NCBI GenBank assembly: GCA_016209205.1
Contig: JACQWQ010000160.1
Coordinates: 1-51,564 of the forward strand
Length of the DNA stretch: 51,564 nt
DNA from: Chloroflexota bacterium
GTDB lineage: Bacteria > Chloroflexota > Anaerolineae > UBA4142 > SHND01
Direction of reading: 5' to 3'
The notes below the pieces were generated by a model. The model was given only the letters and a program-made list of their open reading frames with translations. It searched no databases and had not been told where the DNA came from. Position numbers and translations under genes: made by a program. This document shows positions 21,331 through 30,562 of the stretch, piece after piece; the first letter of the stretch is position 1; every line of letters begins with the position of its first letter.

Positions 21331-22596
21331 TTATTCCGCCCTTTCCGGCAAAAGCGCCTTGCGCAGCCAATCGCCCATGTTGAGCAGGGGCGCTAGCACA
21401 CCCTCTTTGCTCTGCCGCTGCGCGCGCGCTGCCATACGCGTTAATTCCAACGTCTGCCGGTCGGCCTCACGGACACCCCAGTGCGCCAAACCGACGCTCG
21501 TCGCAAACGCCGGAGCACTGACGCGCTCGGTCAACCCTTCCATCTTTTGCGGTGAACCGACGCGGCTGGGCAAGCCAACAATCTCACGCGCGAACGGTTT
21601 AATGCCCGCCAGCTGCGCGGTGCCGCCGCACAAAACAATGCCCGCGGGCAGCAAACCGTCATATCCCGAACGTTTGATTTCCGTCAGCACCATTGAAAAA
21701 ATTTCTTCGGCGCGCGCTTGCAGAATTTCCGCCACTTCGCGCCGCGACACGACGCGCATTTCTTCATCGCCGAACGCGGCGAGCTCGATAATTTCTTCGG
21801 GGCGCGCATCGTCCACCAACACCGTGCCGAACTTGATCTTGATTTCTTCTGCCGCCGCAAACGGCGCGCGCAGTCCGACCGCGAGATCATTCGTCAAGTG
21901 CATTCCGCCAATCGGGAGCACGACGGTATGCCACACACTGCCTTCGATAAAAATCGCAATGTCCGTCGTCCCGCCGCCAATGTCCACCAACGCGACGCCC
22001 AAATCGCGTTCGGCTTGGGTCAACACCGCTTCACCCGACGCAATCGGTTCGAGCACCAACTCGATCACGCGCACGCCCGCCGCTTCGACCGCTTTGTATA
22101 AATTTTGAATGGACGCGACCGCGCCCGTCACAATGTGCGCTTCGACTTCGATGCGATAGCCCATCATGCCAATCGGATCGCGCACGCCGTCTTGCCCGTC
22201 GAGCGAGTAACCGCGCGCAATCGCGTGCACCACTTCACGATTGTCCGGCACGGCAATCGCCTGCGCCGCATCCATGGCGCGTTGGACAATATCTTGCGTC
22301 ACCGCGCGCCCGTGCGGAATCGGCGCGACGCCGCGCGAATTGATGGACGCAATGTGCGCGCCCGCAATGCCGACGTACGCGCCTTCGATGGACATATTCG
22401 CCATACGTTCGGCTTGTTCCACCGCCAGCGCGATGGATTGCGCCGCGAGTTTTACATCCACCACCACGCCTTTGCGAATGCCTTCACTCGGCGCCATGCC
22501 CACGCCCAGCACACGCACGCCATCCTGCACCGCTTCCGCAATCAGCGCCACAGTTTTCGTCGTACCAATGTCCAACACCGCAACAGGAATGCTCAT
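21331..22596 (-). CDS. ftsA: Cell division protein FtsA
   Basis: Actin-fold ATPase that tethers FtsZ polymers to the membrane, 421 aa from the ATG at 22596, which follows GGAGGACTC. Motifs: the phosphate-1 loop LDIGTTKTVALIAE, the 1C subdomain region (GAYVGIAGAHIASINS), the phosphate-2 loop VDIGGGTTDIAIF and the adenosine motif GIVLCGGTAQLAGI. The C-terminal residues LLNMGDWLRKALLPE are amphipathic and fit the membrane-targeting helix. The longer frame to 22677 reads through a heptamer array and is rejected. It lies between ftsQ and ftsZ as usual. Confidence 0.96.
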   Translation of the reverse strand: MSIPVAVLDIGTTKTVALIAEAVQDGVRVLGVGMAPSEGIRKGVVVDVKLAAQSIALAVEQAERMANMSIEGAYVGIAGAHIASINSRGVAPIPHGRAVTQDIVQRAMDAAQAIAVPDNREVVHAIARGYSLDGQDGVRDPIGMMGYRIEVEAHIVTGAVASIQNLYKAVEAAGVRVIELVLEPIASGEAVLTQAERDLGVALVDIGGGTTDIAIFIEGSVWHTVVLPIGGMHLTNDLAVGLRAPFAAAEEIKIKFGTVLVDDARPEEIIELAAFGDEEMRVVSRREVAEILQARAEEIFSMVLTEIKRSGYDGLLPAGIVLCGGTAQLAGIKPFAREIVGLPSRVGSPQKMEGLTERVSAPAFATSVGLAHWGVREADRQTLELTRMAARAQRQSKEGVLAPLLNMGDWLRKALLPERAE

Positions 22597-22616
22597 GAGT
22601 CCTCCGAAAAGGAAAA

Positions 22617-22705
22617 GGTGACGGGTGACGGGTGACGGGTGACGGGTAAGGGAAGGCTTCAAGGTTTTACGTTTCACGTTTCACGTTTCACGTTTTACGT
22701 CTCTC
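22617..22705. repeat. Heptanucleotide arrays, GTGACGG and CACGTTT types
   Basis: The ftsQ-ftsA spacer carries about four GTGACGG copies (22617-22647) and then CACGTTT/CACGTCT variants (22664-22705). Confidence 0.8.
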
Positions 22706-22738
22706 GTCTCACGCCACACTGCCCTTGCCACGTGTCCC

Positions 22739-23653
22739 TTACTTTTTCACCGCAACTTCTTGGTAATACGGCAGCCCGCTCCCCAAATCAATAAACGCCA
22801 CCGCGCGCTTGTCGCGCAGCAATTGCGTCGTGACGATTTGCAGCGCGGTGAGTTTGTCATTCATCTGATTCGCGCTGCCAAAATAAATCAGCCAACCGTG
22901 CTCGTCGCGCAATTGGAGTCCGTGCGTTTTGGTCCATTCAAAATACTTGGGCGCATCTTTCCACACGTTGATAAGCGAGACCGCCGCGTTAAACGCGTCA
23001 GGATTGATCCGTTCGCCGTACTTGACGGCTTTGCCTTCCGCGTCGCGCACGTGCCAGCCGTTGGGCACCATGCCGCGCGGGCGCATCGCAATGCCCTCTT
23101 GATCTACCCAAAAGTTTTTCCCCGCGACTTCCCACACAAAACGCGGAACACGCTCTGTTGTGTAAATCTCCACTTGGTTGGGCAGGGTCACGTATACCTG
23201 AACGTCCTTGAATTCCGGCAGCGCGCGGACGGCGCGCGCCACCGCGCGCGGTTCGACAAAGAAAATGTTCCAACCATTTACGCCGGACACCTGCGCAATT
23301 TCCGCGCGCGGCACGATTTTGTTGCCGACGACGACCGGTTCGCTCACAAAAAACAGGTCGAGGTTGAACATTGCCCACAACGCCGCGAGCAGCAAGACGA
23401 AAAATACCCCCGCGAAAAATTTCGGGCGGCTCGCGCGCCAATCCCGCGTCGTGCGCCACGGATTCAAGGTCACGCGCGGCGCGGCGATCTCAAAGGTCGC
23501 GCGTTTTTGGGTACGCCGTGTGGGCGTTTGCTTAACCGGTTCCGGTTTCACAACGCGCACGCGCGGCAACGCGCCCACCACCTGCCGCTTGCGACGCGTG
23601 CGGCGGGGTGTGTTTTTTTCGTTTCCCGCTGCTTGTTGTCGGCGAATACTCAT
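22739..23653 (-). CDS. ftsQ: Cell division protein FtsQ (POTRA domain)
   Basis: Bitopic divisome protein that links FtsL/FtsB-type proteins to the septum, 304 aa. A long basic cytoplasmic tail (residues 1-75, rich in Arg/Lys/Pro) precedes one membrane span (about 79-101: FFAGVFFVLLLAALWAMFNL). Then come a POTRA domain (VSEPVVVGNKIVPRAEIAQVSGV ... NIFFV) and the beta-rich FtsQ domain (RVPRFVWEVAGKNFWVDQEGI ... GLQLRDEHGWLIYFG). Its position between ddl and ftsA is canonical. No good ribosome-binding site is seen before the ATG at 23653, which follows repeat sequence. Confidence 0.92.
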   Translation of the reverse strand: MSIRRQQAAGNEKNTPRRTRRKRQVVGALPRVRVVKPEPVKQTPTRRTQKRATFEIAAPRVTLNPWRTTRDWRASRPKFFAGVFFVLLLAALWAMFNLDLFFVSEPVVVGNKIVPRAEIAQVSGVNGWNIFFVEPRAVARAVRALPEFKDVQVYVTLPNQVEIYTTERVPRFVWEVAGKNFWVDQEGIAMRPRGMVPNGWHVRDAEGKAVKYGERINPDAFNAAVSLINVWKDAPKYFEWTKTHGLQLRDEHGWLIYFGSANQMNDKLTALQIVTTQLLRDKRAVAFIDLGSGLPYYQEVAVKK

Positions 23654-23655
23654 GG

Positions 23656-23745
23656 CAAGTCAGTCATCAGTCATCAGTCACCAGTCACCAGTCATCAGAC
23701 ACTGCTTACTGACCACTGATCACTGATTACTGCTCACGGCTCACT
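23656..23745. repeat. Heptanucleotide array, AGTCATC/ACTGATT type
   Basis: Essentially the whole ddl-ftsQ spacer: about five AGTCATC/AGTCACC units, then seven or more ACTGACC/ACTGATC/ACTGATT units. Confidence 0.8.
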
Positions 23746-23746
23746 G

Positions 23747-24877
23747 TCAGTACGTCACCCGATTCCGTGTCCTGTCCGCGTGTCGTTCCAACGCGAGCTG
23801 CAACAGACGCTCGATCAACTGCGGATAGCTCAGCCCGCTCGCTTCCCACATTTTCGGATACATCGAAACGGCAGTGAATCCGGGAATCGTGTTGATTTCA
23901 TTCAATATCACGCGCCCGTCGCGTTTGGGGATTTCATCGCGCTTTTCGATAAAGAAATCAACCCGTGCCATGCCGCAGCAATCAATCGCCCGAAACGCGC
24001 GCACCGCCAGTTCTTGCACCGTGCGAATTTGTTCGTCGGTCAAATCTGCCGGAATAATCAGGCGTGTGTTTTCATCGGCATATTTCGCGTCGTAATCGTA
24101 AAACTCGCGCTCGGGAATCACCTCGCCCGGCAGCGACGCAACGGGCGCATCGTTGCCCAACACACTGCACTCGACCTCACGCGCCTCCACCGCGCGCTCG
24201 ACAATGATTTTGCGGTCGTACAACGCGGCGGTCGCCAGTGCTTGCGTCAATTCATCCCAATTGTGCGCTTTGGTCACGCCGACGCTCGAACCGAGATTCG
24301 CGGGTTTTACAAAACATGGGTACTGGATGGCGGTTTCAATTTCGTGAATCGTTTCTTCCGGCTCGTGTTCCCACTTGTGACGCGCCACGACGAGATATTC
24401 GACGACAGGCAGCCCGGCATTCTGAAACAACGCCTTCATCAACGCTTTGTCCATGCCCACCGCGCTCGCCGCGACGCCCGCGCCGACGTACGGCAAATCC
24501 GCCAGTTCGAGTAATCCCTGTATCGTGCCGTCTTCGCCGTTCGGTCCATGAATCAACGGAAAAACTACGTCCACGCTTTCATTCAGCGCATCGGCAGTCG
24601 TCATTTCCGTCGCGCTGTGCGAAACCATTGCCGTACTTGCACTGTTAGCATTGACGCCGTTCGTCGCTTTTAACAAGGGCGATTGTGTCGCGCGCATCAA
24701 CTGTTTCAGCGGATTGCCGCCCGTGAGCCATTTGCCTTCTTTGGTCACGCCAATCAACACGGCATCATATTTATTTGGATCAAGCGCGCTCAAGACCGAC
24801 TGCGCCGAAGCGAGCGAAACTTCGTGCTCTCCCGACTTGCCGCCAAAAATGAGACCGACGCGGATTTTGTCACTCAT
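23747..24877 (-). CDS. ddl: D-alanine--D-alanine ligase
   Basis: ATP-grasp enzyme that makes the D-Ala-D-Ala dipeptide added by MurF; cytosolic, 376 aa. Evidence: [15 protein letters not shown] at residues 11-25 (N-terminal substrate site), [28 protein letters not shown], the ATP-grasp strand [17 protein letters not shown], and the metal-binding end [29 protein letters not shown]. The GSSVGV and [10 protein letters not shown] motifs identify Ddl rather than another ATP-grasp ligase. A Tyr/Phe vancomycin-type discrimination was not attempted. It lies between murB and ftsQ in the same direction. Confidence 0.96.
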   Translation of the reverse strand: MSDKIRVGLIFGGKSGEHEVSLASAQSVLSALDPNKYDAVLIGVTKEGKWLTGGNPLKQLMRATQSPLLKATNGVNANSASTAMVSHSATEMTTADALNESVDVVFPLIHGPNGEDGTIQGLLELADLPYVGAGVAASAVGMDKALMKALFQNAGLPVVEYLVVARHKWEHEPEETIHEIETAIQYPCFVKPANLGSSVGVTKAHNWDELTQALATAALYDRKIIVERAVEAREVECSVLGNDAPVASLPGEVIPEREFYDYDAKYADENTRLIIPADLTDEQIRTVQELAVRAFRAIDCCGMARVDFFIEKRDEIPKRDGRVILNEINTIPGFTAVSMYPKMWEASGLSYPQLIERLLQLALERHADRTRNRVTY

Positions 24878-24884
24878 TGCTTTT

Positions 24885-24957
24885 CGCTTATCGCCTATCG
24901 CGTATCGTCAATGTCCCAATCACCGACTACTGATCACCCGACTACCCGACCAATCTC
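24885..24957. repeat. Mixed 7-8-mer repeat array between murB and ddl
   Basis: CGCTTAT/CGCCTAT/CGCGTAT units are followed by ACTGATC/ACCCGACT-like units. The array extends into the 3' end of murB, so the last codons of MurB (SRVISSR) derive from it. Confidence 0.6.
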
Positions 24958-25870
24958 CCATCAACTGAATTTCCAATTCCAATTCCACCTCAAGTTTCTC
25001 GCGCACGGTCCGTTGCACCATTTCAACCAACTGCATCACATCGCGCGCCGTTGCTCCGCCTAAATTCACAAAGAAATTCGCATGCACATTCGAGACTTGT
25101 ACGTGTCCGACGCGCGTTCCTTTTAGGCCCGCCGCTTCAATCAAACGCCCCGCATAATCACCCGGCGGATTCTTGAACATCGAGCCGATGCTCGGATCGG
25201 TCGGTTGGGTGCGGCGGCGATGCTCGGTGTATTGATTCATCCGCGCAATGCAGTTGGCGGGTTCATCGCGCTGCAATTCAAATTCCGCGCGCAGCACGAC
25301 GAATTGATTCGGGTGCCGTTTCAACAAACTTGTGCGATAGTCGTACTGCAATTCGTCGCACGACCACCAACGCATCTGCGCCTGATGTGACGAAGACTCA
25401 TTTTGCGAATCCAAAATTTCCGCGCGCGCCAAAATGTCACTCACCGCGCCGCCATGCGCGCCCGCATTCGTCACCACCGCCGCGCCAATCGTCCCCGGTA
25501 CGCCAATCGCCCACTCCAAGCCGCGCCAACCCTGTCGCGCCAACCGATTCGCCAAGCCCGGCAGCGATGCACCGCTTTCAGCAATGACTAGGAACCTTTC
25601 GCGGTTTTCGCCCTTTTCGCGAATTTCGCGTTCCAAGATTTCGTCCGCATGATTTTCAATCACCAGCCCGCGCACTCCTGCATCGCTCACGAGAATGTTG
25701 GAACCGTTGCCCAGTATGAAAATTTCAAGATGCCGCGCGCGCCCCCATTCCACCGCTCGAATCAATTCCTCGCGTGAGTCAACGCGCACGAAATATTCTG
25801 CCGGTCCACCGATGCGAAACGTGGTATGGCGCGCCAGCAATTCGTCGCGTACAATTTTCGCGTCCACCAT
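24920..25870 (-). CDS. murB: UDP-N-acetylenolpyruvoylglucosamine reductase
   Basis: FAD-dependent reductase that completes UDP-MurNAc, 316 aa. Evidence: [13 protein letters not shown] near residue 17, the FAD-binding [43 protein letters not shown], the YDYRTSLLK block, the catalytic-Ser region [24 protein letters not shown] and a closing [17 protein letters not shown]. It is the compact bacterial MurB; the GSMFKNP Ser provides the general acid. It starts 7 bp after the unknown membrane protein gene, so the two are probably translated together. Confidence 0.96.
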   Translation of the reverse strand: MVDAKIVRDELLARHTTFRIGGPAEYFVRVDSREELIRAVEWGRARHLEIFILGNGSNILVSDAGVRGLVIENHADEILEREIREKGENRERFLVIAESGASLPGLANRLARQGWRGLEWAIGVPGTIGAAVVTNAGAHGGAVSDILARAEILDSQNESSSHQAQMRWWSCDELQYDYRTSLLKRHPNQFVVLRAEFELQRDEPANCIARMNQYTEHRRRTQPTDPSIGSMFKNPPGDYAGRLIEAAGLKGTRVGHVQVSNVHANFFVNLGGATARDVMQLVEMVQRTVREKLEVELELEIQLMGDWSGSRVISSR

Positions 25871-25877
25871 AGCTGCG

Positions 25878-26615
25878 TTACGCCCTTGCCGTGTTGGTCA
25901 AACGCGTCAACGCCATGAGCGCGCCCGCCGCGCCCCAGACCACGCCCAAAACCAAATTGGTGTTGATCAAAATCGAAAACGTGTACAAGCCCTGAAAAAA
26001 CAGACTCAAGACATTCGCCGTTTGGGTGGGCACGACAAAGAGGGCAATGAGAATGGCTTCCAACAACCCGCGCCAAAACGCCTGGCGGCTGTTTAGCCCC
26101 CCCCCCATAAACACCAGCACGAACAAGAAAAACATCATGACGTAAAACCCCAGCAGTGGGTTATCCACAAAAATGTTTTCCGTGCCTTGAAACGGTCCCA
26201 CGTCCGTCAAACCAATAATGTAGGATTCCACCCGCAAAATGAAATACAGCGCCAGCAACGTCAGAATATCGTCGCCCAACGCGGTGCTCTTTAACGCGCG
26301 CACATACAACGCGACTGCGCCGCCCAACACGAGCAAACCAACGATCACCGCGAGAATCCAGCTGGGGACTGCAATCGGCGCGCGAATGATCGGTGAATTC
26401 GGATCGAATTGGACGGTGTTCTCGATATTTATGGCAACACTGTCTATCCAATCGTTCAAGCCCTTGACCAAACTGAACGGAAACGTATTGGGTGAAAAGA
26501 ACCCGGTATCGCGGAAAAAATTAGTGACCGTCGGCAGTTGCTCTCGCAGAAATACCGACGCCGTCAGTGCTGCCCACCAAAAGATCCAGTTTCTGGATCC
26601 AAAAACATCACGCAT
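25878..26615 (-). CDS. Unknown polytopic membrane protein between murC and murB
   Basis: A 245 aa protein with no family I recognise. Hydrophobic segments lie at about 10-24, 85-107, 115-133, 155-170, 183-205 and 212-240. A hydrophilic stretch at 25-82, probably outside the membrane, contains SFPFSLVKGLNDWIDS-like residues and NIENTVQFDPNSPIIRAP. Its start overlaps the murC stop by 8 bp and its stop is 7 bp before murB, so it is built into the cluster and probably made with MurC and MurB. Residues 170-173 (MGGG) come from a run of exactly ten G. A role in envelope assembly is inferred only from position. Confidence 0.8.
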   Translation of the reverse strand: MRDVFGSRNWIFWWAALTASVFLREQLPTVTNFFRDTGFFSPNTFPFSLVKGLNDWIDSVAINIENTVQFDPNSPIIRAPIAVPSWILAVIVGLLVLGGAVALYVRALKSTALGDDILTLLALYFILRVESYIIGLTDVGPFQGTENIFVDNPLLGFYVMMFFLFVLVFMGGGLNSRQAFWRGLLEAILIALFVVPTQTANVLSLFFQGLYTFSILINTNLVLGVVWGAAGALMALTRLTNTARA

Positions 26616-28176
26616 AATCGTCCTGCATCAACCGTGCGGCAACCTGATTCACATTCCCTGCGCCTAACGTCACCAAAACATCCCCGTCGCGCAATTCCTT
26701 TCGCAGCAGCTCTTCGGCTTGCGCCAATGCTGCCACGAACTGCGTTTTGCGCGCATCCATCCGTTCGACCAAACTGGTACTGCTCAAGCCCGCCGCATCG
26801 CGTTCGCGCGCCGCATAGATTTCCGTTACCAACACCCGGTCGGCGTCTTCGAACGCGTTGGCAAATTCATCCAATAGCGCGCGTGTACGGCTGAACGTGT
26901 GCGGTTGAAACAACGCCCAAATTTTCGCGTGAGGATAACGCATCCGCGCGGCGCTCAACGTCGCGCGGATTTCGGTCGGATGGTGCGCGTAATCGTCAAT
27001 GACGACCGCGCCATGAAAGGTCCCGTGAACCTGAAAGCGTCGCCCGACACCCTTGAATTTTGTGAGGGTTTCCCCCGCTACAGCATACGCTGCGCCGCAG
27101 CGCCGTGTTACGACGATGGCAGCGAGCGCATTCAAAACATTGTGCGTCCCCGGCACTTGGAGCGACGCCTGGCCCAGCGCGTTTCCGCCGTGCAAAACAG
27201 TAAAATCCGAACCGCCCCGCGCGTTCGGCAGAACCTCTTCCGCGCGCCAATCGTTGTCTCGACCCAACCCGTACGTCACTACCGCGCGTCCGCTGCGGCT
27301 TGCCAAATCGAGCGCAACCTGTTCGTCCCCACACACCACGAGCACCCCATCCCGACGCGTCTGCGCCATAAATTGCGCAAACGCATTTTGATACGCGTCA
27401 CGCGTCGGAAACAAATCGGGATGATCATAGTCCACATTCGTCACAACGGCAATGAACGGCTCCAGTCCGAGAAATGCGTAATCATACTCATCCGCTTCAA
27501 TCACCAAGAGCTTACCTGTGCCCACGCGCGCATTGGTTTGCCATTCGGGAATCATCCCGCCAATCACCGCCGTCGGATCAAATCCCGCGTCGGCGAGCAG
27601 CGTCGCGATCATTGCCGTCGTCGTCGTCTTGCCGTGCGAACCAGCAATGGCAATCGTGTCATACCCTGCCGTGACCTCGCGCAAAAATTCGCGTCGCCGC
27701 AGCAGCGGGATGTTTTGCGCCTGCGCCGCCACAATTTCGGGGTTGTCCGCCGGCGCCGCCGAAGTAACAACAATCAAATCCGCGCCCGCGATATTTTCCG
27801 CCGCGTGTCCCACAAAAATTTTCACGCCCGCGTCCGCCAAATCATCCGTCACCCGTGAAGCCGTCGCGTCCGATCCGCTCACCACAAACCCGCGTCCCAG
27901 CATCACCCGCGCCAGCGCCGACAACCCCGCGCCACCCACGCCGACAAAGTGAATCCGCCTTACCCCCCTCTCCTCGTCGGAGAGGAGCTGGCCGTGCGGT
28001 GTCTCTCCCCTCTCCTCGTCGGAGAGGAGCTGGCCGTGCGGTGTCTCTCCCCTCTCTTCATAGGAGAGGGGTCGGGGGTGCGATGCATCTCCTCGCTCCC
28101 CATCGGAGATGGGTTGGGGGGGCAATGCATCTCCCCTCTCCTCGTAGGAGAGGGGTCGGGGGTGAGGTCTCTTCAC
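26608..28176 (-). CDS. murC: UDP-N-acetylmuramate--L-alanine ligase with repeat-derived N-terminus
   Basis: Adds L-Ala to UDP-MurNAc, the first peptide step; cytosolic. It is 522 aa, against about 450-460 for most MurC. The body starts at residue 72 (VRRIHFVGVGGAGLSALA) and has the ATP loop AIAGSHGKTTTTAMI, VIEADEYDYAFL, and YAHHPTEIRATL. Residues 1-71 are five copies of a 14-15 residue unit ending (S)YEERG or (S)DEERG. The start is GTG at 28176, and GTGA overlaps the murG stop. The first codon of the conserved body is GTA, not a start, so translation must begin upstream. The repeats therefore appear to have expanded between a conserved start and the enzyme. Activity of the extended protein is assumed. 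Confidence 0.93.
   Translation of the reverse strand: MKRPHPRPLSYEERGDALPPQPISDGERGDASHPRPLSYEERGETPHGQLLSDEERGETPHGQLLSDEERGVRRIHFVGVGGAGLSALARVMLGRGFVVSGSDATASRVTDDLADAGVKIFVGHAAENIAGADLIVVTSAAPADNPEIVAAQAQNIPLLRRREFLREVTAGYDTIAIAGSHGKTTTTAMIATLLADAGFDPTAVIGGMIPEWQTNARVGTGKLLVIEADEYDYAFLGLEPFIAVVTNVDYDHPDLFPTRDAYQNAFAQFMAQTRRDGVLVVCGDEQVALDLASRSGRAVVTYGLGRDNDWRAEEVLPNARGGSDFTVLHGGNALGQASLQVPGTHNVLNALAAIVVTRRCGAAYAVAGETLTKFKGVGRRFQVHGTFHGAVVIDDYAHHPTEIRATLSAARMRYPHAKIWALFQPHTFSRTRALLDEFANAFEDADRVLVTEIYAARERDAAGLSSTSLVERMDARKTQFVAALAQAEELLRKELRDGDVLVTLGAGNVNQVAARLMQDDYA
27962..28168. repeat. In-frame palindromic repeats inside murC
   Basis: Five units of about 42-45 bp. Each has a palindromic core of the type CCCCTCTCCT...AGGAGAGG with variable linkers. 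Two adjacent units (about 27962-28051) are nearly identical. All units keep the murC reading frame open. Confidence 0.85.
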
Positions 28177-29273
28177 ACGCTCACCTCTTGCAACAATTTG
28201 CCAATCCGCCTTGCTGCATCCGGCTGTGCGAGTTTTTTCACCGCTGCGCGCATTTCACACAAACGTGTTTCGTCGTTCAATAAATTCAACAGCGTCGTCA
28301 CAAATTCACCCGCGAGTTTTTCTTCCGCCAACACCAGCGCCGCGCCGCGTGACGCGAGAAATTCCGCGTTCTTGGACTGATGTCCTTGCGCAAACAAACC
28401 CGGCGCCAGAATGCTTGGCACACCCACAGCTGGAAATTCGCCGAGCGTTGCCGCGCCTGCACGTGCGACAATCACATCGGCGGCGGCGAGAGCCAGCGGC
28501 ATGTCCTCATCCAGATATTCAAAGATGTGATACCGCGCGGCAAGTTTTGTTTCCAACCGCGCGCGTGCGCCTTCAAGGGAGGTTTTGTCGCGTGCGCCGC
28601 TGACGTGCAAAATTTGTGTCGTGCGCGCCAATGTTTCCAAATTGGCGCGCACGGTTTCATTCAACGCGTGCGCGCCTTGACTGCCGCCAAAGACGGTGAC
28701 AACCGGCAATCCCGTATCAAGTTGGAAATGTGCGCGTCCCGCATCGCGGGTCGCCTGAAAAAATTCTGCGCGCACCGGATAGCCGGTCACGGCGGCGCGC
28801 CCGCGCGGGAAAAATCTCAACACCTCGTCAAATGAAACCGCCACTTGTTGGCTCAAGCGCCACGTCGCTCGAATCGCCCAACCCGGCTCGAGATCGGGCA
28901 AGTCAATCACGACCGGAATTTTTTTACGCCACGCCGCCCAAATCACCGGGGCGCTTACGTAGCCGCCCGTCGCCAACACCACATTCGGTTTGAATTTGGC
29001 AATCTCTTGCGCCGCGACGCGTGCCGCCGCCACGCTGTGCGAAAAATTGCGCGCTTGCGTCAACAGACCCAAGCCGCGCAAACCACCGACGCGAATTCCC
29101 GCGAACGGAATGTTCAAACGCGACGCGATGCGCTGCTCGACGCTCGCGTCGCGTCCGAGGTACAGGACCTCATTCGTCAGGTTCAGAATTTGGGCGGCGG
29201 CGAGGTGTTGCACTACGGCGACGAGTGGATACACGTGTCCGCCGGTCCCGCCCCCTGTAACTAATAGTCGCAT
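28173..29273 (-). CDS. murG: UDP-GlcNAc:lipid I N-acetylglucosaminyltransferase
   Basis: Peripheral membrane GT28 enzyme that converts lipid I to lipid II on the cytoplasmic face, 366 aa from the ATG at 29273 (MRLLVTGGGTGGHVYP). Motifs: the glycine-rich loop GGGTGGHVYP, NVVLATGGYVSAP, TVFGGSQGAHALN and the donor-binding ARAGAATLGEFPAVGVPSILAP. A longer frame to 29333 is rejected because MRLLVTGGG is the family N-terminus. The start lies inside the ftsW gene (104-bp overlap), and its TGA stop overlaps the GTG start of murC. Confidence 0.96.
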   Translation of the reverse strand: MRLLVTGGGTGGHVYPLVAVVQHLAAAQILNLTNEVLYLGRDASVEQRIASRLNIPFAGIRVGGLRGLGLLTQARNFSHSVAAARVAAQEIAKFKPNVVLATGGYVSAPVIWAAWRKKIPVVIDLPDLEPGWAIRATWRLSQQVAVSFDEVLRFFPRGRAAVTGYPVRAEFFQATRDAGRAHFQLDTGLPVVTVFGGSQGAHALNETVRANLETLARTTQILHVSGARDKTSLEGARARLETKLAARYHIFEYLDEDMPLALAAADVIVARAGAATLGEFPAVGVPSILAPGLFAQGHQSKNAEFLASRGAALVLAEEKLAGEFVTTLLNLLNDETRLCEMRAAVKKLAQPDAARRIGKLLQEVSV

Positions 29274-30498
29274 TCTTTTTTGTCGTCGCCGAGTTTTCCA
29301 GAACCGGCGTTGCGCCGCCCACGACCGGCACACTCTTTACGACCGGCGGCTTTGGCAGCGCACGCGAAATGCTCAATAAAATTCCGACGCTCGCCATGCT
29401 CATCACCAAAGATGAACCGCCGTACGAAATGAACGGCAGCGGTTGTCCCGTAAAAGGAATCAACTGCGTGACCACGCCGATATTGACAAACGCTTGGAGC
29501 ACCAACCAAAACGTAATGCCCGCCGCGAGCACGCGTCCAAAATCATCGGGCGCTTTTTGCGCGATGCGAAAGCCGCGATACGCCAGCGCGACAAACAGTC
29601 CCACCAAAAGTATCGCGCCGATCAATCCGGTCTCTTCGCCCCAAATCGCAAAGATGCCGTCCGAGTGCGCGAGCGGCACGTAACCGTATTGTCCGCCGCC
29701 TGTGCCCAACCCTTTGCCAAAGACGCCGCCTGACGCCAGCGCAATCAACGTCTGCGCGATTTGCCACGAGCCGTCATTCAATTCTTTGGCGGGGTCAACA
29801 ATCAACGTGCCAAAGCGCGCCATGGCGCGCGCGGATTGCGTCACAATCAAGGTCGCCACCCCGCCCGTCACGACCGCCGAACCGATGAATTGGCGCAAGT
29901 CCGCGCCCGCGATGAAAAACATGGTGAACGCGACGGCGGCGATCAACATCGCGGTGCTGTAATTCGGCTGCAAAATGATAAACCCGGCGACAATCCCCAC
30001 CAAAATCGAAAACGGCAGCAAGCCATACAACGGATTCCGCAGTTTTTTGCCTTTGGACGCGAGCCACGCGGCAACATAAATGATCGTAACGAGTTTGGCA
30101 ATTTCCCCTGGCTGAATCGAGGGCCCAATCAGCCAGCGTTTCGCGCCTTGAACCCCTTCGCCAAAAATCAACACGGCGACGAGCAGCGCCAATGTGCCAA
30201 ACATCAGCCACACGGTCCCGCGCTGCAAAAGGTGATAATCGAGACGCGAGCCAATCACCAGCGCGCACAAACCGATGCCCAACATCACGAGATGACGTTC
30301 GACCAAACTGAACGGATCGCCTTGGCCCGTCTGCAAATTGGGTCCGACCGAAACGCTGTAAATCATCATGACCCCAATCAACAGCAGCGCGCCGACAATA
30401 ACCGTCAGCACGTAATCGGCAGGCCGAACATTGCGCGTCCACAAACGGGAGCACACCGTACCGAACCACGATGCTTGCGAGGTGATGGGAAGAGCCAT
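29170..30498 (-). CDS. ftsW: Lipid II polymerase / division protein FtsW
   Basis: SEDS-family peptidoglycan glycosyltransferase working with the class B PBP encoded upstream; 442 aa. About ten spans begin near residue 29. Conserved elements include GAKRWLIGPSIQPGEIAKL, LQPNYSTAMLI, the GKGLGTGGGQYGYVPLAHSDGIFAIWGEE loop with the catalytic-region Asp, and PFTGQPLPFISYGGSSL. The cytoplasmic tail after about residue 375 is long and very basic (Arg-rich) and overlaps murG by 104 bp in another frame, possibly because an earlier stop was lost. The ftsW position between murD and murG supports FtsW over RodA. Confidence 0.95.
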   Translation of the reverse strand: MALPITSQASWFGTVCSRLWTRNVRPADYVLTVIVGALLLIGVMMIYSVSVGPNLQTGQGDPFSLVERHLVMLGIGLCALVIGSRLDYHLLQRGTVWLMFGTLALLVAVLIFGEGVQGAKRWLIGPSIQPGEIAKLVTIIYVAAWLASKGKKLRNPLYGLLPFSILVGIVAGFIILQPNYSTAMLIAAVAFTMFFIAGADLRQFIGSAVVTGGVATLIVTQSARAMARFGTLIVDPAKELNDGSWQIAQTLIALASGGVFGKGLGTGGGQYGYVPLAHSDGIFAIWGEETGLIGAILLVGLFVALAYRGFRIAQKAPDDFGRVLAAGITFWLVLQAFVNIGVVTQLIPFTGQPLPFISYGGSSLVMSMASVGILLSISRALPKPPVVKSVPVVGGATPVLENSATTKKNATISYRGRDRRTRVSTRRRSATPRRRPNSEPDE

Positions 30499-30562
30499 AA
30501 AAATCCCGTAGTAACGAATTCATTCGTTAGCTGCACGAATAAATTCGTCACTACATCTCAAA

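Noticed and set aside
28176-29333. Longer MurG starting at 29333
   Set aside because: The extra 20 residues lack family support; MRLLVTGGGTGGH at 29273 is the standard start.
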